NCBI GenBank assembly: GCA_963810055.1 | Contig: CAWEME010000028.1 | Coordinates: 3,153-67,152, forward strand | DNA: 64,000 nucleotides | Direction: 5' to 3' | DNA from: REEB95 sp963810055 | GTDB lineage: Bacteria; Pseudomonadota; Alphaproteobacteria; ATCC43930; CGMCC-115725 | In this document: in pieces, positions 32,625 to 40,238 of the stretch | How positions within the stretch are numbered: position 1 is the stretch's first letter | Layout: every line of letters starts with the position of its first letter | Translations under genes and position numbers: made by a program | Notes under the pieces: model-generated | The model's database searches: none | Told to the model about the DNA's origin: nothing | The model's input: the letters and a program-made list of their open reading frames with translations, nothing else

Positions 32625-34937
32625 TTACACGCATTTGGAATAGTCGCAGGCGGTGCACTGGTCGCAATCCTCGATGCGGATCAGCGCCGCCTGGCCGCAT
32701 TTGGGGCATTGGCCCAAACGCGCCGTCCCGCCCCCGGGCAGATTGGCCACCTGGCGCAGCGCCTCGACCGCGGCGGGGGCGGTTCGCGGCTGGATGAACC
32801 CGATCTCGATCATGTGCTGCTCGACCACGTTGCCGAGCGCCGCCAGCAAGGAGGGCACGTAGCGCCCCTCCATCCAGGCGCCGCCGCGCGGATCGAACAC
32901 CGCCTTCAATTCCTCGACCACGAAGGAAACGTCGCCGCCGCGGCGGAACACCGCGCTGATCATGCGCGTCAGCGCCACGGTCCAGGCGTAATGCTCCATG
33001 TTCTTGGAATTGATGAAGATCTCGAAGGGCCGCACGCGGCCGTCCTGGACGATGTCGTTGATGGTGATGTAAAGCGCGTGCTCGGTCTGCGGCCAGTTGA
33101 TCTTGTAGGTCTTGCCTTGCAGCTCCTCGGGCCGGTTCAAGGGCTGGGTCATGTAGACGATGCCGGCCCCGGCATCGGCGGGCTTGGGCGCCGGCTTCGG
33201 CGCGGGCAGGGGCAATTCGGCCTGGGGCACCGGCTTCGGTTCCTTCTTCACCTCCAGCACCGCGCCGGTGACTTCGTTCGGGCGATAGGTGGTGCAGCCC
33301 TTGCAGCCCAGCTCGTAGGCCTGGAGATAGACGTCCTTGAAGCGCTCGAACGGGAAATCCACCGGCACGTTGATGGTCTTGGAGATCGAGCTGTCGACGT
33401 ATTTCTGCGCCGCCGCCTGCATCACCACGTGGTCGGAAGGCGCCAAGGATTGCGCGTCGACGAAACAATCGGGCAAGGGCGCGGTTTCGCCCTTCAAGCG
33501 GCGATAGAGGCGGTAGGCGTGGTCGCTCACCTCCTCCTCGCGCCGGGAGCCGTCCGGCATCAGCACGTTGCGGCTGTATTTGAAGCTGAACACCGGCTCG
33601 ATCCCCGAGGAGACGTTGTCGGCGAAAATCGAGATGGTTCCGGTGGGCGCGATCGAAGTGAGCAGCGCGTTGCGGATGCCGTGCCTGGCTATCGCCTCGC
33701 GCACGTCCTTGTCGAGGCGTTTGATCTTTTCGCCGGCGGGATATTTGTCCTTGTCGTAAAGCGGGAAGGCGCCTTTTTCGGCCGCGAGCTCGGCCGAGGC
33801 GAGGTAAGCCGCGCGCTCGACCGCCTTGAGCCAGGTTTCGGTGAGCTGGACCGCCTTGGCCGCGCCGTAACGCTGGCCGCAGGCGATCAAGGCGTCGGCC
33901 AGGCCGGTGACGCCCAGGCCGATGCGCCGCTTGGCCTTGGCCTCATGCGCCTGTTCCGGCAAGGGAAAGCGCGAGACGTCGACCACGTTGTCCATCATGC
34001 GCACGGCCAGCGGCACCAGCTTTTCCAGCTCCGCCATGTCGAGCCGCGCCTTGTCGGTGAAGGGCTCCAGCACCAGCGCCGCCAGATTGATCGAGCCCAA
34101 CAGGCAGGCGCCGTAAGGCGGCAGCGGCTGCTCGCCGCAGGGGTTGGTGGCGCTGATGGTCTCGCAGTAATAAAGGTTGTTGAGCCGGTTGATGCGGTCG
34201 ATGAAGATCACGCCCGGCTCGGCATAGGTGTAGGTCGCGCGCATGATCCGCTCCCACAGCTCGCGCGCCTTCACCACCTTGAAGGTTTCGCCGGCGAAGG
34301 ACAGCTCCCAGGGCGCGTCCTCTATCACCGCCTGCATGAAGGCGTCGGTGACCAGCACGGACAGGTTGAACATGCGCAAGCGGCCGGCCTCGCGCTTGGC
34401 TTCGATGAAGGCCTCGATGTCGGGATGGTCGCAGCGCAACGTCGCCATCATCGCGCCGCGGCGGTAACCCGCGCTCATGATGGTGCGGCACATCGCGTCC
34501 CACACGTCCATGAAGGAAAGCGGGCCCGAGGCGTCGGCGCCGACGCCTTTCACCGGCGCGCCCTTGGGCCGCAACGTCGAGAAATCGTAGCCGATGCCGC
34601 CGCCCTGCTGCATGGTGAGCGCGGCCTCGCGCAGATGCTCGAAGATGCCGGACATGTCGTCCGGGATCGTGCCCATGACGAAGCAGTTGAAGAGGGTGAC
34701 GTTGCGCCCGGTGCCCGCGCCGGCCAAGACGCGGCCGGCCGGCAGGAACTTGAAATCGGACAGCGCCTGGTAGAAGCGCCCGGCCCAGAGGGAGGGATCG
34801 GTTTCGGGTTCGGCCAATGCCTCGGCGACGCGCCGCCAGCTATCCTCGATGGTCTTATCCACAGCGGCGCCATCGGGGCCTTTGAGGCGGTATTTCATGT
34901 CCCAGATCTGCTGCGAGATCGAGGCGATGGCGGGCAT
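32625..34937 (-). CDS. nrdJ: Adenosylcobalamin-dependent ribonucleotide reductase (class II)
   Basis: 770 residues from ATG 34937 (ATG 34982 also in frame). Conserved features: the LFNCFVMGTI region with an active-site Cys, the active-site Cys/Glu motif NPCGEQPLPPYGACLLGS, and SIAPTGTISIFADNVSSGIE. The C-terminus has the Cys-rich tail CPKCGQAALI...CDQCTACDYSKC that shuttles reducing equivalents or binds zinc. It makes deoxyribonucleotides with adenosylcobalamin in place of a tyrosyl radical, so it works with or without oxygen. A cobalamin adenosyltransferase gene lies at 53.0 kb. A good promoter lies at 35007-35035. Confidence 0.95.
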   Translation of the reverse strand: MPAIASISQQIWDMKYRLKGPDGAAVDKTIEDSWRRVAEALAEPETDPSLWAGRFYQALSDFKFLPAGRVLAGAGTGRNVTLFNCFVMGTIPDDMSGIFEHLREAALTMQQGGGIGYDFSTLRPKGAPVKGVGADASGPLSFMDVWDAMCRTIMSAGYRRGAMMATLRCDHPDIEAFIEAKREAGRLRMFNLSVLVTDAFMQAVIEDAPWELSFAGETFKVVKARELWERIMRATYTYAEPGVIFIDRINRLNNLYYCETISATNPCGEQPLPPYGACLLGSINLAALVLEPFTDKARLDMAELEKLVPLAVRMMDNVVDVSRFPLPEQAHEAKAKRRIGLGVTGLADALIACGQRYGAAKAVQLTETWLKAVERAAYLASAELAAEKGAFPLYDKDKYPAGEKIKRLDKDVREAIARHGIRNALLTSIAPTGTISIFADNVSSGIEPVFSFKYSRNVLMPDGSRREEEVSDHAYRLYRRLKGETAPLPDCFVDAQSLAPSDHVVMQAAAQKYVDSSISKTINVPVDFPFERFKDVYLQAYELGCKGCTTYRPNEVTGAVLEVKKEPKPVPQAELPLPAPKPAPKPADAGAGIVYMTQPLNRPEELQGKTYKINWPQTEHALYITINDIVQDGRVRPFEIFINSKNMEHYAWTVALTRMISAVFRRGGDVSFVVEELKAVFDPRGGAWMEGRYVPSLLAALGNVVEQHMIEIGFIQPRTAPAAVEALRQVANLPGGGTARLGQCPKCGQAALIRIEDCDQCTACDYSKCV

Positions 34938-35006
34938 GGCTGAAAACTTTCCGGATTCCAAGGCGATAAAAGCGCCGCGCATGACGGCGGCGCGGCTTAA
35001 GAACCT

Positions 35007-35035
35007 AATATAGTCCGTTCCCTATCCGTTTTCCA
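35007..35035 (-). promoter_or_regulatory. Sigma-70-like promoter of nrdJ
   Basis: On the minus strand -35 TGGAAA (35030-35035) and -10 TATATT (35007-35012) are separated by exactly 17 bp, 70-75 bp before the nrdJ ATG. It is the only AT-rich stretch in the gap. Confidence 0.55.
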
Positions 35036-35097
35036 CCGTAGCCGGAAAAGCCTTTTCCCCGCTATCCACCTGGGGCCGGGGCTTCGGTCAAATGTTA

Positions 35098-35118
35098 CAA
35101 TCCACAGGGTTATGCACA
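35098..35118. promoter_or_regulatory. Possible DnaA boxes upstream of nrdJ
   Basis: TTATGCACA (35110-35118) matches the DnaA box TTATNCACA exactly, with AATCCACAG beside it and GCTATCCACC at 35061-35070. DnaA is known to regulate ribonucleotide reductase genes in some bacteria. Three short matches may be chance. Confidence 0.35.
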
Positions 35119-35127
35119 GGACCGGTT

Positions 35128-36015
35128 TCAGCTGAACCCATGGGGGAAGTTAATCAGCCTCAACCACTTCGGCGGTAAACCATTCGCCGCCCCTTTGGGC
35201 GGATGCCAATTGTTGAACAAGCGCCAATCGCGGCGCGCGTCGAACTTATTTCGCGCGTTCCCAAGTTCCATGAAGCGGTGGGCTTGCATCATGGTAGTGC
35301 CGTCGAAATTGAGCGGCGTCGTATAGAACACCACGGATACGACGCGAGTATGGGAGAGGAAGAATTCATTCGTCGGGCGCAGGAAGGTATCCAGGTGGCC
35401 AGAAACTTCCAACCAACTCGGGGGGAACTTAACCAACACAATTCCGGGCCACTCCTCGGGCAACTGCCCGTGAGCCTTTTTCAGCGCGTTCGAAATCGTG
35501 TTCTCGCTGAGCGGCGTGGATTCGATCTTGCACTTGGCGTCCGCGCACACCTTCAAACCGTCTGGGAACGTGATCTCGTAATCGTAATCGCTTCGCTTTA
35601 CCCCCGTGGGTTCAACGAAACGGAACGGCCAGTCGTTGATGTAGAGCATGCCCGCGATGGCAAGCTCGGCCAGTGTCGGCTCCACGTCACCGTCCCGCAG
35701 ACGACGGATGCACGAATCAAACCCCTCGATATGCTGGAGGTTTAAAAGCATTTCGCCTAGGTCCACGAGCTTTTGACCGCTAACCGCCGCCAGACCTTCG
35801 TCTCCCTCGATCTGGAGCCGGAGCGGCCCAGGGCGTGTCTTGAACGGGCTCGCATGCCTATTGACCCACTCGCCGCCCATGAAATGGTTCACCAGCCGCA
35901 TTGCTGTCACGAAATTAATCGCCGGTTGCCGGGATAAAATCTCGGCCGGATACGTCGGCAATAGGTCCACCAGGGACTGCCAAGAGACGCGAGCGATTGG
36001 GTTTGTTGATGACAT
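35128..36015 (-). CDS. Hypothetical protein with PD-(D/E)XK-nuclease-like segment
   Basis: 295 residues from ATG 36015 (ATG 36030 also in frame). Residues about 150-180 read YDYEITFPDGLKVCADAKCK, a D-x-K core like that of PD-(D/E)XK nucleases, followed by ENTISNALKKAHGQLPEEWP and a hydrophobic strand GIVLVKFPPSW. The rest is unassigned. GC is lower than the flanking nrdJ and plsC genes, which hints at transfer. It may be an orphan restriction-like or defence enzyme; function not known. Confidence 0.6.
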   Translation of the reverse strand: MSSTNPIARVSWQSLVDLLPTYPAEILSRQPAINFVTAMRLVNHFMGGEWVNRHASPFKTRPGPLRLQIEGDEGLAAVSGQKLVDLGEMLLNLQHIEGFDSCIRRLRDGDVEPTLAELAIAGMLYINDWPFRFVEPTGVKRSDYDYEITFPDGLKVCADAKCKIESTPLSENTISNALKKAHGQLPEEWPGIVLVKFPPSWLEVSGHLDTFLRPTNEFFLSHTRVVSVVFYTTPLNFDGTTMMQAHRFMELGNARNKFDARRDWRLFNNWHPPKGAANGLPPKWLRLINFPHGFS

Positions 36016-36088
36016 GCCGGATTTTAGCATCTCCGGCTATTGCACAAGAAGTCTAGTTTTCAGGGCTTGCTGTGCAAAGTCACAGGTC

Positions 36089-36814
36089 TCAGGCCCCCTT
36101 GGCGCGCGCCTCGGCCACCAGCCGCGAAGTGGCATATTCGATCTCGGTCCGCAGCTTTTCCATCATGGCGTGGCGCTCGAGACCGGGCGATATCGCGGGC
36201 AGGATTTCGACCAGCACGGTGCCGGGCCGGCGCAGGAATCCCCGCCGCTTCCAGAACAGGCCGGAATTGAGCGCCACCGGCACCAGGGGCAGATCGAGAT
36301 ACTGGTAAAGCGCGGCCACGCCCGGCAGATAAGGCCGCGTCTCGTCCACGGCGCTGCGCGTGCCTTCGGGAAAGATCGTGATCTTGCGGCCCTGGGCCTT
36401 GACCCGGGCGGCATCCGCCAGCATGCGCTTCAGGGCGCGCGCACCGGCGCCGCGGTCGATGGCGATCGAGCCCGCCTTCATCGAGTACCAGCCGTAGAAC
36501 GGAATCCAGGCGAGCTCGCGCTTGACGATCGACGCCACGTCGCCGAACAGCACCGTCATGGCGATGGCGTCCCAGGCCGATTGATGCTTCATCGCGACGA
36601 TCGCGGGTCCTTCCGGCAGATGCTCGCGCCCGCGCAGCTCGTAATCGAGCCCGCAGATGATCCGCAGCAGCACCAGCACGCCGCGCGACCAGAAGGTGCC
36701 GAAGCGCATCACGGTACGGCGCGACGCCAGCAGCAGCGGCAGCCCGGCGATCCCGAGCAAAGCCGTCCAAATCAGGAAGGCGATCTGATAAACGAGCGAA
36801 CGCAGGAAGAGCAA
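36089..36814 (-). CDS. plsC: 1-acyl-sn-glycerol-3-phosphate acyltransferase
   Basis: About 241 residues from TTG 36814, 11 bp after the upstream stop with TAAGGGG as ribosome-binding site; the frame stays open further but there it only shadows the preceding gene. An N-terminal hydrophobic segment (SLVYQIAFLIWTALLGI) anchors it. Acyltransferase block I is HQSAWD (HX4D), then block III FPEGTRSA and block IV LPLVPVALNSG. It acylates lysophosphatidate to phosphatidate at the inner membrane. In an operon after ydcF-like and ftsE/ftsX genes. Confidence 0.9.
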   Translation of the reverse strand: MLFLRSLVYQIAFLIWTALLGIAGLPLLLASRRTVMRFGTFWSRGVLVLLRIICGLDYELRGREHLPEGPAIVAMKHQSAWDAIAMTVLFGDVASIVKRELAWIPFYGWYSMKAGSIAIDRGAGARALKRMLADAARVKAQGRKITIFPEGTRSAVDETRPYLPGVAALYQYLDLPLVPVALNSGLFWKRRGFLRRPGTVLVEILPAISPGLERHAMMEKLRTEIEYATSRLVAEARAKGA

Positions 36815-36825
36815 AGCCGCGCCCC

Positions 36826-37404
36826 TTACTGCGCCGGGGCGGGCAGGCTTTGCCGCAACAGCACCACCAAATATTTCACGTATTCCTCGGCGACCAGGCT
36901 GGCCGTGCCGGGCCATTCCCACCATTCGCCCTGCTTGACGTTTTCGGCGAAGACCGGGTTGGGGATGATGGATATCTCCGGCATGGCGGCGGAGAATTCC
37001 CGCAGGCTGCGCGGCATGTGATAGGCCGAGGTCACCAACCGCAGCGAATGAAATCCCTGCGCGCGCATCCAAAGGGCGGTTTCGAGCGCGTTGCCGCGGG
37101 TGTCGGCGGCCTCGTGGCCGAGCACGATCTTGTCCGCCAGGGTCCCGTCCGCGCCCGCCGTCTTCAGCAATTCCGGCACCTCGAGGCCGCTATGGACGCC
37201 GGAGATGAACAGCATCTTGGCCTTGCCCGCCGCCAGCAATTGGAGCCCGGTTTCGATCCGCTGGCTGCCGCCAGTCAGCACGACGATGGCGTCGGTCTGG
37301 CTGTCGGGATCGGCGACGCTGTCGGGGATCAAGCCCGCGAAATAGACCAAGCCGCCGAGCCAGAGCGCCGCGAGCACGAGAAAAAGCTGGAACAGGCGTT
37401 TCAT
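36826..37404 (-). CDS. YdcF-family (DUF218) envelope protein
   Basis: 192 residues: one N-terminal membrane helix (LFLVLAALWLGGLVYFAGLI), then the DUF218 Rossmann-like domain with DAIVVLTGGSQRIETGLQLL, MLFISGVH, ADTRGNALETALWM and VTSAYHMPRSLREF. Members of this family include ElyC/SanA-like proteins tied to envelope or peptidoglycan maintenance. Its place between ftsX and plsC supports an envelope role. 7 bp from the ftsX stop. Confidence 0.9.
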   Translation of the reverse strand: MKRLFQLFLVLAALWLGGLVYFAGLIPDSVADPDSQTDAIVVLTGGSQRIETGLQLLAAGKAKMLFISGVHSGLEVPELLKTAGADGTLADKIVLGHEAADTRGNALETALWMRAQGFHSLRLVTSAYHMPRSLREFSAAMPEISIIPNPVFAENVKQGEWWEWPGTASLVAEEYVKYLVVLLRQSLPAPAQ

Positions 37405-37411
37405 GATTTCC

Positions 37412-38392
37412 TCACGGCAAACGCAACAGCGTGGCCAGCACGGTGAGCCGCGCCGTCAGCCCGGCGACCAGCCCGGCCGCCAGCGGCAATGCCGCCAGCG
37501 CCAGCCAGTTCCAGCCCTTCAAATGCAGCGCGGGAATGAGATTGACCGCGTCGCCGAGGAAGGTGGAGGCCGACGCGGCATGGCCCAGCGCCAACAGCGC
37601 CAATCCCGACAGCAGCAATCCGGCGGCGCCGCCGACCAAGCCCAGACGCAGCGCCTCGCGCTCGAACTGATGCGCGATATAACCGTCGCGCGCGCCCATC
37701 AGGTGCAACAGCTCGATCGCCTCGCGGTGGACCAAAAGGCCGGTGCGGGTGACGAACATCACCGTCAGCACCGCCACCGTCCCGATCAGCGCCAGGATGA
37801 CCAGCGCGGTGAGCTGGACCGAGCGCGCGAACAGGAACAGCCGGCCCAGCCACAGCCGGTGGTCGTCGATCACCGCGCCGGGCGCCACGGCGGCGAGCTT
37901 CGCCTGGAGCGCGGCCAGATCGGGCGGGGCTCCGGCCGAGAGCCGGACATCGATCAGCCGGGGCAGGTCGAGATCCTCGGGCGTCAGCGCGTCGCCGAGG
38001 AAAGGCGCGATCAGCCTGGCGACATCGTCGCGACCGAGCGGCTCGGCGGCGCCGATGCCGGGCGTCGCCCGCAACAGCGCCAGCGCCGCCGCAAGGTCGT
38101 TAGTTTGGCCAGCCTTCGCTGGCGGGGCATCATTATTCCGCGCCGGGTTTTTATTCGGGTTGGTCTTTACCTTCGCGCTCGATACCGGAGCCGGTACGGG
38201 GGCGGGAAGGGGCGGCAGCTCGACGGTCAAGGTTCCCGCGAGACTCGCATCCCAGCCTTCGAGCGCGTGTTGCAGCGTCATCACCGCGGCCAGCGACAAC
38301 GCCGCCAGAAACACCATCAGCGCCACCAGCCAGGGCATGAAACGCGCGGCGCCGCCGCGGTCGAAGGGAATGGCGGGGCTCGGGCTTTTCAC
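37412..38392 (-). CDS. ftsX: Cell division permease FtsX
   Basis: 326 residues with GTG start 38392 overlapping the ftsE stop (GTGA). TM1 at about residues 19-41, a large periplasmic loop (about 45-190) with a Lys/Asn/Pro-rich insert, and three C-terminal TM helices in the FtsX domain (LTALVILALIGTVAVLTVMF; LGLVGGAAGLLLSGLALLAL; a last one near 300). FtsEX couples ATP hydrolysis to septal peptidoglycan hydrolase control. The overall layout is normal. Confidence 0.92.
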   Translation of the reverse strand: MKSPSPAIPFDRGGAARFMPWLVALMVFLAALSLAAVMTLQHALEGWDASLAGTLTVELPPLPAPVPAPVSSAKVKTNPNKNPARNNDAPPAKAGQTNDLAAALALLRATPGIGAAEPLGRDDVARLIAPFLGDALTPEDLDLPRLIDVRLSAGAPPDLAALQAKLAAVAPGAVIDDHRLWLGRLFLFARSVQLTALVILALIGTVAVLTVMFVTRTGLLVHREAIELLHLMGARDGYIAHQFEREALRLGLVGGAAGLLLSGLALLALGHAASASTFLGDAVNLIPALHLKGWNWLALAALPLAAGLVAGLTARLTVLATLLRLP

Positions 38393-39078
38393 GACATCAC
38401 CGCAGCGCGTTCGGTTGGGACGGGCTGGCGCATCAATTCGCCGTTTTCGAGATGCAGCACCGGACGGCCGGCGCGCGCCGCCAGCCCCGCATTGTGGGTG
38501 GCGATCACCAGCGTGGTGCCGAGCTTGTTCATCTGCTCGAACAGGTGCAGCAGCCGCAAGGCCATGGCGTCGTCGACATTGCCGGTCGGCTCGTCGGCGA
38601 TCAAGAGACTAGGGCTGGCAATGACCGCGCGCGCGATGGCGATGCGCTGCTGCTCGCCGCCCGAGAGCGTGGGCGGCCGCGCTTCCAGCTTGTCGGCCAG
38701 CCCGACCCATTCCAGCAGCTCGCGCACATTGTTGCGCAGCTTCGACTCGGGGGTTCCGGCGACTCGCAAGGGCAGCGCCACGTTGTCGAAGGCCGACAGA
38801 TGCGGAATCAGGCGGAAATCCTGGAACACGATGCCGATCTTGCGCCGCAAGGGCGTCAACTCGCGCCGCGCCAGCCCGGACAGATCCTTGCCGAACAGCG
38901 AAATCAGGCCGCGCGACGGGCGTTCGGCGAGGTAGATCAGGCGCAATAGGGTGGTCTTGCCGGCGCCCGAGGGGCCGGTGAGGAAATGGAACGAGCCCGG
39001 CTCGAGGCTCAGGGAGATGTCGCGCAGCACCTCCGGCCCCCGGCCGTATCGCATGCCGACATTCTCGAACCGCACCAT
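38389..39078 (-). CDS. ftsE: Cell division ATP-binding protein FtsE
   Basis: 229 residues from ATG 39078 (MVRFENVGMRYG, the usual FtsE start); ATG 39096 is possible. Walker A GPSGAGKTT, Q-loop VFQDFRLIPHLSAFDN, ABC signature LSGGEQQR, Walker B LLIADEPTGNVD and the switch His in IATHN are complete. It forms the FtsEX complex with the overlapping ftsX. Divergent from the MJ0042 zinc-finger gene. Confidence 0.95.
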   Translation of the reverse strand: MVRFENVGMRYGRGPEVLRDISLSLEPGSFHFLTGPSGAGKTTLLRLIYLAERPSRGLISLFGKDLSGLARRELTPLRRKIGIVFQDFRLIPHLSAFDNVALPLRVAGTPESKLRNNVRELLEWVGLADKLEARPPTLSGGEQQRIAIARAVIASPSLLIADEPTGNVDDAMALRLLHLFEQMNKLGTTLVIATHNAGLAARAGRPVLHLENGELMRQPVPTERAAVMS

Positions 39079-39156
39079 CGCGGCAAAGGATGACATGTCG
39101 CGCGCTTGCCCGTAAAGGTCGCAACGCCCTATAAACGGGCCTGCCATGGAAACGCC

Positions 39157-39960
39157 ATGATCGTCACCTGTCCCGCCTGTTCCACCCGCTATCTCGTCGA
39201 CGAGCAGAATCTCGGCGCGACCGGCCGGATGGTGCGTTGCAGCCAATGCGGCCACAGCTGGTACGAAGCGCCCCCGGCGGGAGAGCCGTTGCGCGTCGAC
39301 CTGTCCGAGCCGGAGGCGCCGCCGCCCTTGCCCGGCGAACGCCGCGGCCTGCCGGTGGTGACCAAGCAACGCCGCGCCGGCGGCGGCTGGGGCAAGGCCT
39401 TGGCGATCCTGTTCCTGGCGCTGGTGGTGCTGGTCGGGGGCGCCGTGGGTTTCGCGATCCTGGAGCGCGCGCGCATCATGGCGCATGTGCCGGCGACGCG
39501 GCCCTACTATGCCCGTCTCGAATCGCTGCTGACCTCGCCGCTGCAGTTTTTCCAGCGTCAGCCGAATCTCGCCCCGTTGCAACAGGAGCGGCCGGACCAG
39601 ACTCGAGGCCCGGCCCCGAGCCCGGCCCCGAGCCCGGCGCCGAGCCAGACTCAGACGCCGGCTCCGGCTCCGGCCGGGGGCGGGCTGGTCATCCAGGGAC
39701 TGGCGCCCAAGCGCGCGACGGAAAACAACATTCCGGTGCTGGTGATCAGCGGCCAGATCGTCAATTCCTCATCCGTGTTGCAGGTGGTGCCGCGGCTCCG
39801 GGTGACCTTGCACGACGCCAAGGACAACACCGTCGCCTCCTGGACCTTCGCGCCCGACCAGGCGAGCCTGCCGCCCGGCGGCAGCGAGAGTTTCGAGACC
39901 TCGATGGCGCAGCCGAGCGATCTCGCCTCGGGCGTGGTCGTGACCTTCGAGAACCAATAA
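39157..39960 (+). CDS. MJ0042-type zinc-finger, membrane-anchored protein
   Basis: 267 residues from ATG 39157. The N-terminal zinc finger MIVTCPACSTRYLVDE then VRCSQCGHSWYE (about 1-36) is the MJ0042/zinc_ribbon type. One TM helix (ALAILFLALVVLVGGAVGFA, about 82-102) is followed by a Pro/Ser/Gln-rich linker and a DUF3426-like periplasmic beta domain with LVIQGLAPKRATENNIPVLV. The family is common beside ftsE in alphaproteobacteria, role unknown. Confidence 0.9.
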   Translation: MIVTCPACSTRYLVDEQNLGATGRMVRCSQCGHSWYEAPPAGEPLRVDLSEPEAPPPLPGERRGLPVVTKQRRAGGGWGKALAILFLALVVLVGGAVGFAILERARIMAHVPATRPYYARLESLLTSPLQFFQRQPNLAPLQQERPDQTRGPAPSPAPSPAPSQTQTPAPAPAGGGLVIQGLAPKRATENNIPVLVISGQIVNSSSVLQVVPRLRVTLHDAKDNTVASWTFAPDQASLPPGGSESFETSMAQPSDLASGVVVTFENQ

Positions 39961-39987
39961 AGCCCCATCACGCTAACGGCTCCTGTC

Positions 39988-40063
39988 ATGGCCGGGCTTG
40001 GCCCGGCCATCCACGGATTTCTTAGGGGTATAAGGCATGGATGCCCGGAACAAGTCCGGGCAT
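39988..40063. repeat. Two perfect hairpins of a dispersed element
   Basis: ATGGCCGGGC-TTG-GCCCGGCCAT (39988-40010) and ATGCCCGGA-ACAAG-TCCGGGCAT (40041-40063) are perfect inverted repeats. Paired hairpins like these are frequent dispersed elements in alphaproteobacteria. They follow the zinc-finger gene stop. Confidence 0.7.
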
Positions 40064-40130
40064 GACGATGGAAAAAGAGCCGCCCTAAAATTCCTTCAGC
40101 AGGCGGGCGGCGGGTGAGGGATTCCTCTTG

Positions 40131-40238
40131 GCTTCGCACGACGCCTCGGGCCTGAAGGATCGGCCCTGGGCTGTGCTACGCATTTTGGCTTCGCACGACG
40201 CCTCGGGCCTGAAGGATCGGCCCTCGGCTGTGCTACGC
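40131..40238 (+). repeat. REP-like palindromic repeats, two tandem units
   Basis: Units 40131-40181 and 40188-40238 are nearly identical, each GCTTCGCACGACGCCTCGGG, CCTGAAGGATCGG, CCCT(G/C)GGCTGTGCTACGC. The last C of the second unit is also the last base of the stop codon of the minus-strand TIGR02302 gene. Confidence 0.85.

Noticed and set aside
32709..34943. 744-codon open frame on the plus strand
   Set aside because: Antisense shadow of nrdJ with no domain; high-GC third positions keep this frame open.
34938..35127. Cobalamin riboswitch upstream of nrdJ
   Set aside because: No Cbl-box-like conserved core was found in the 190-bp gap, which is short for this riboswitch; the adenosyltransferase upstream region also shows none.
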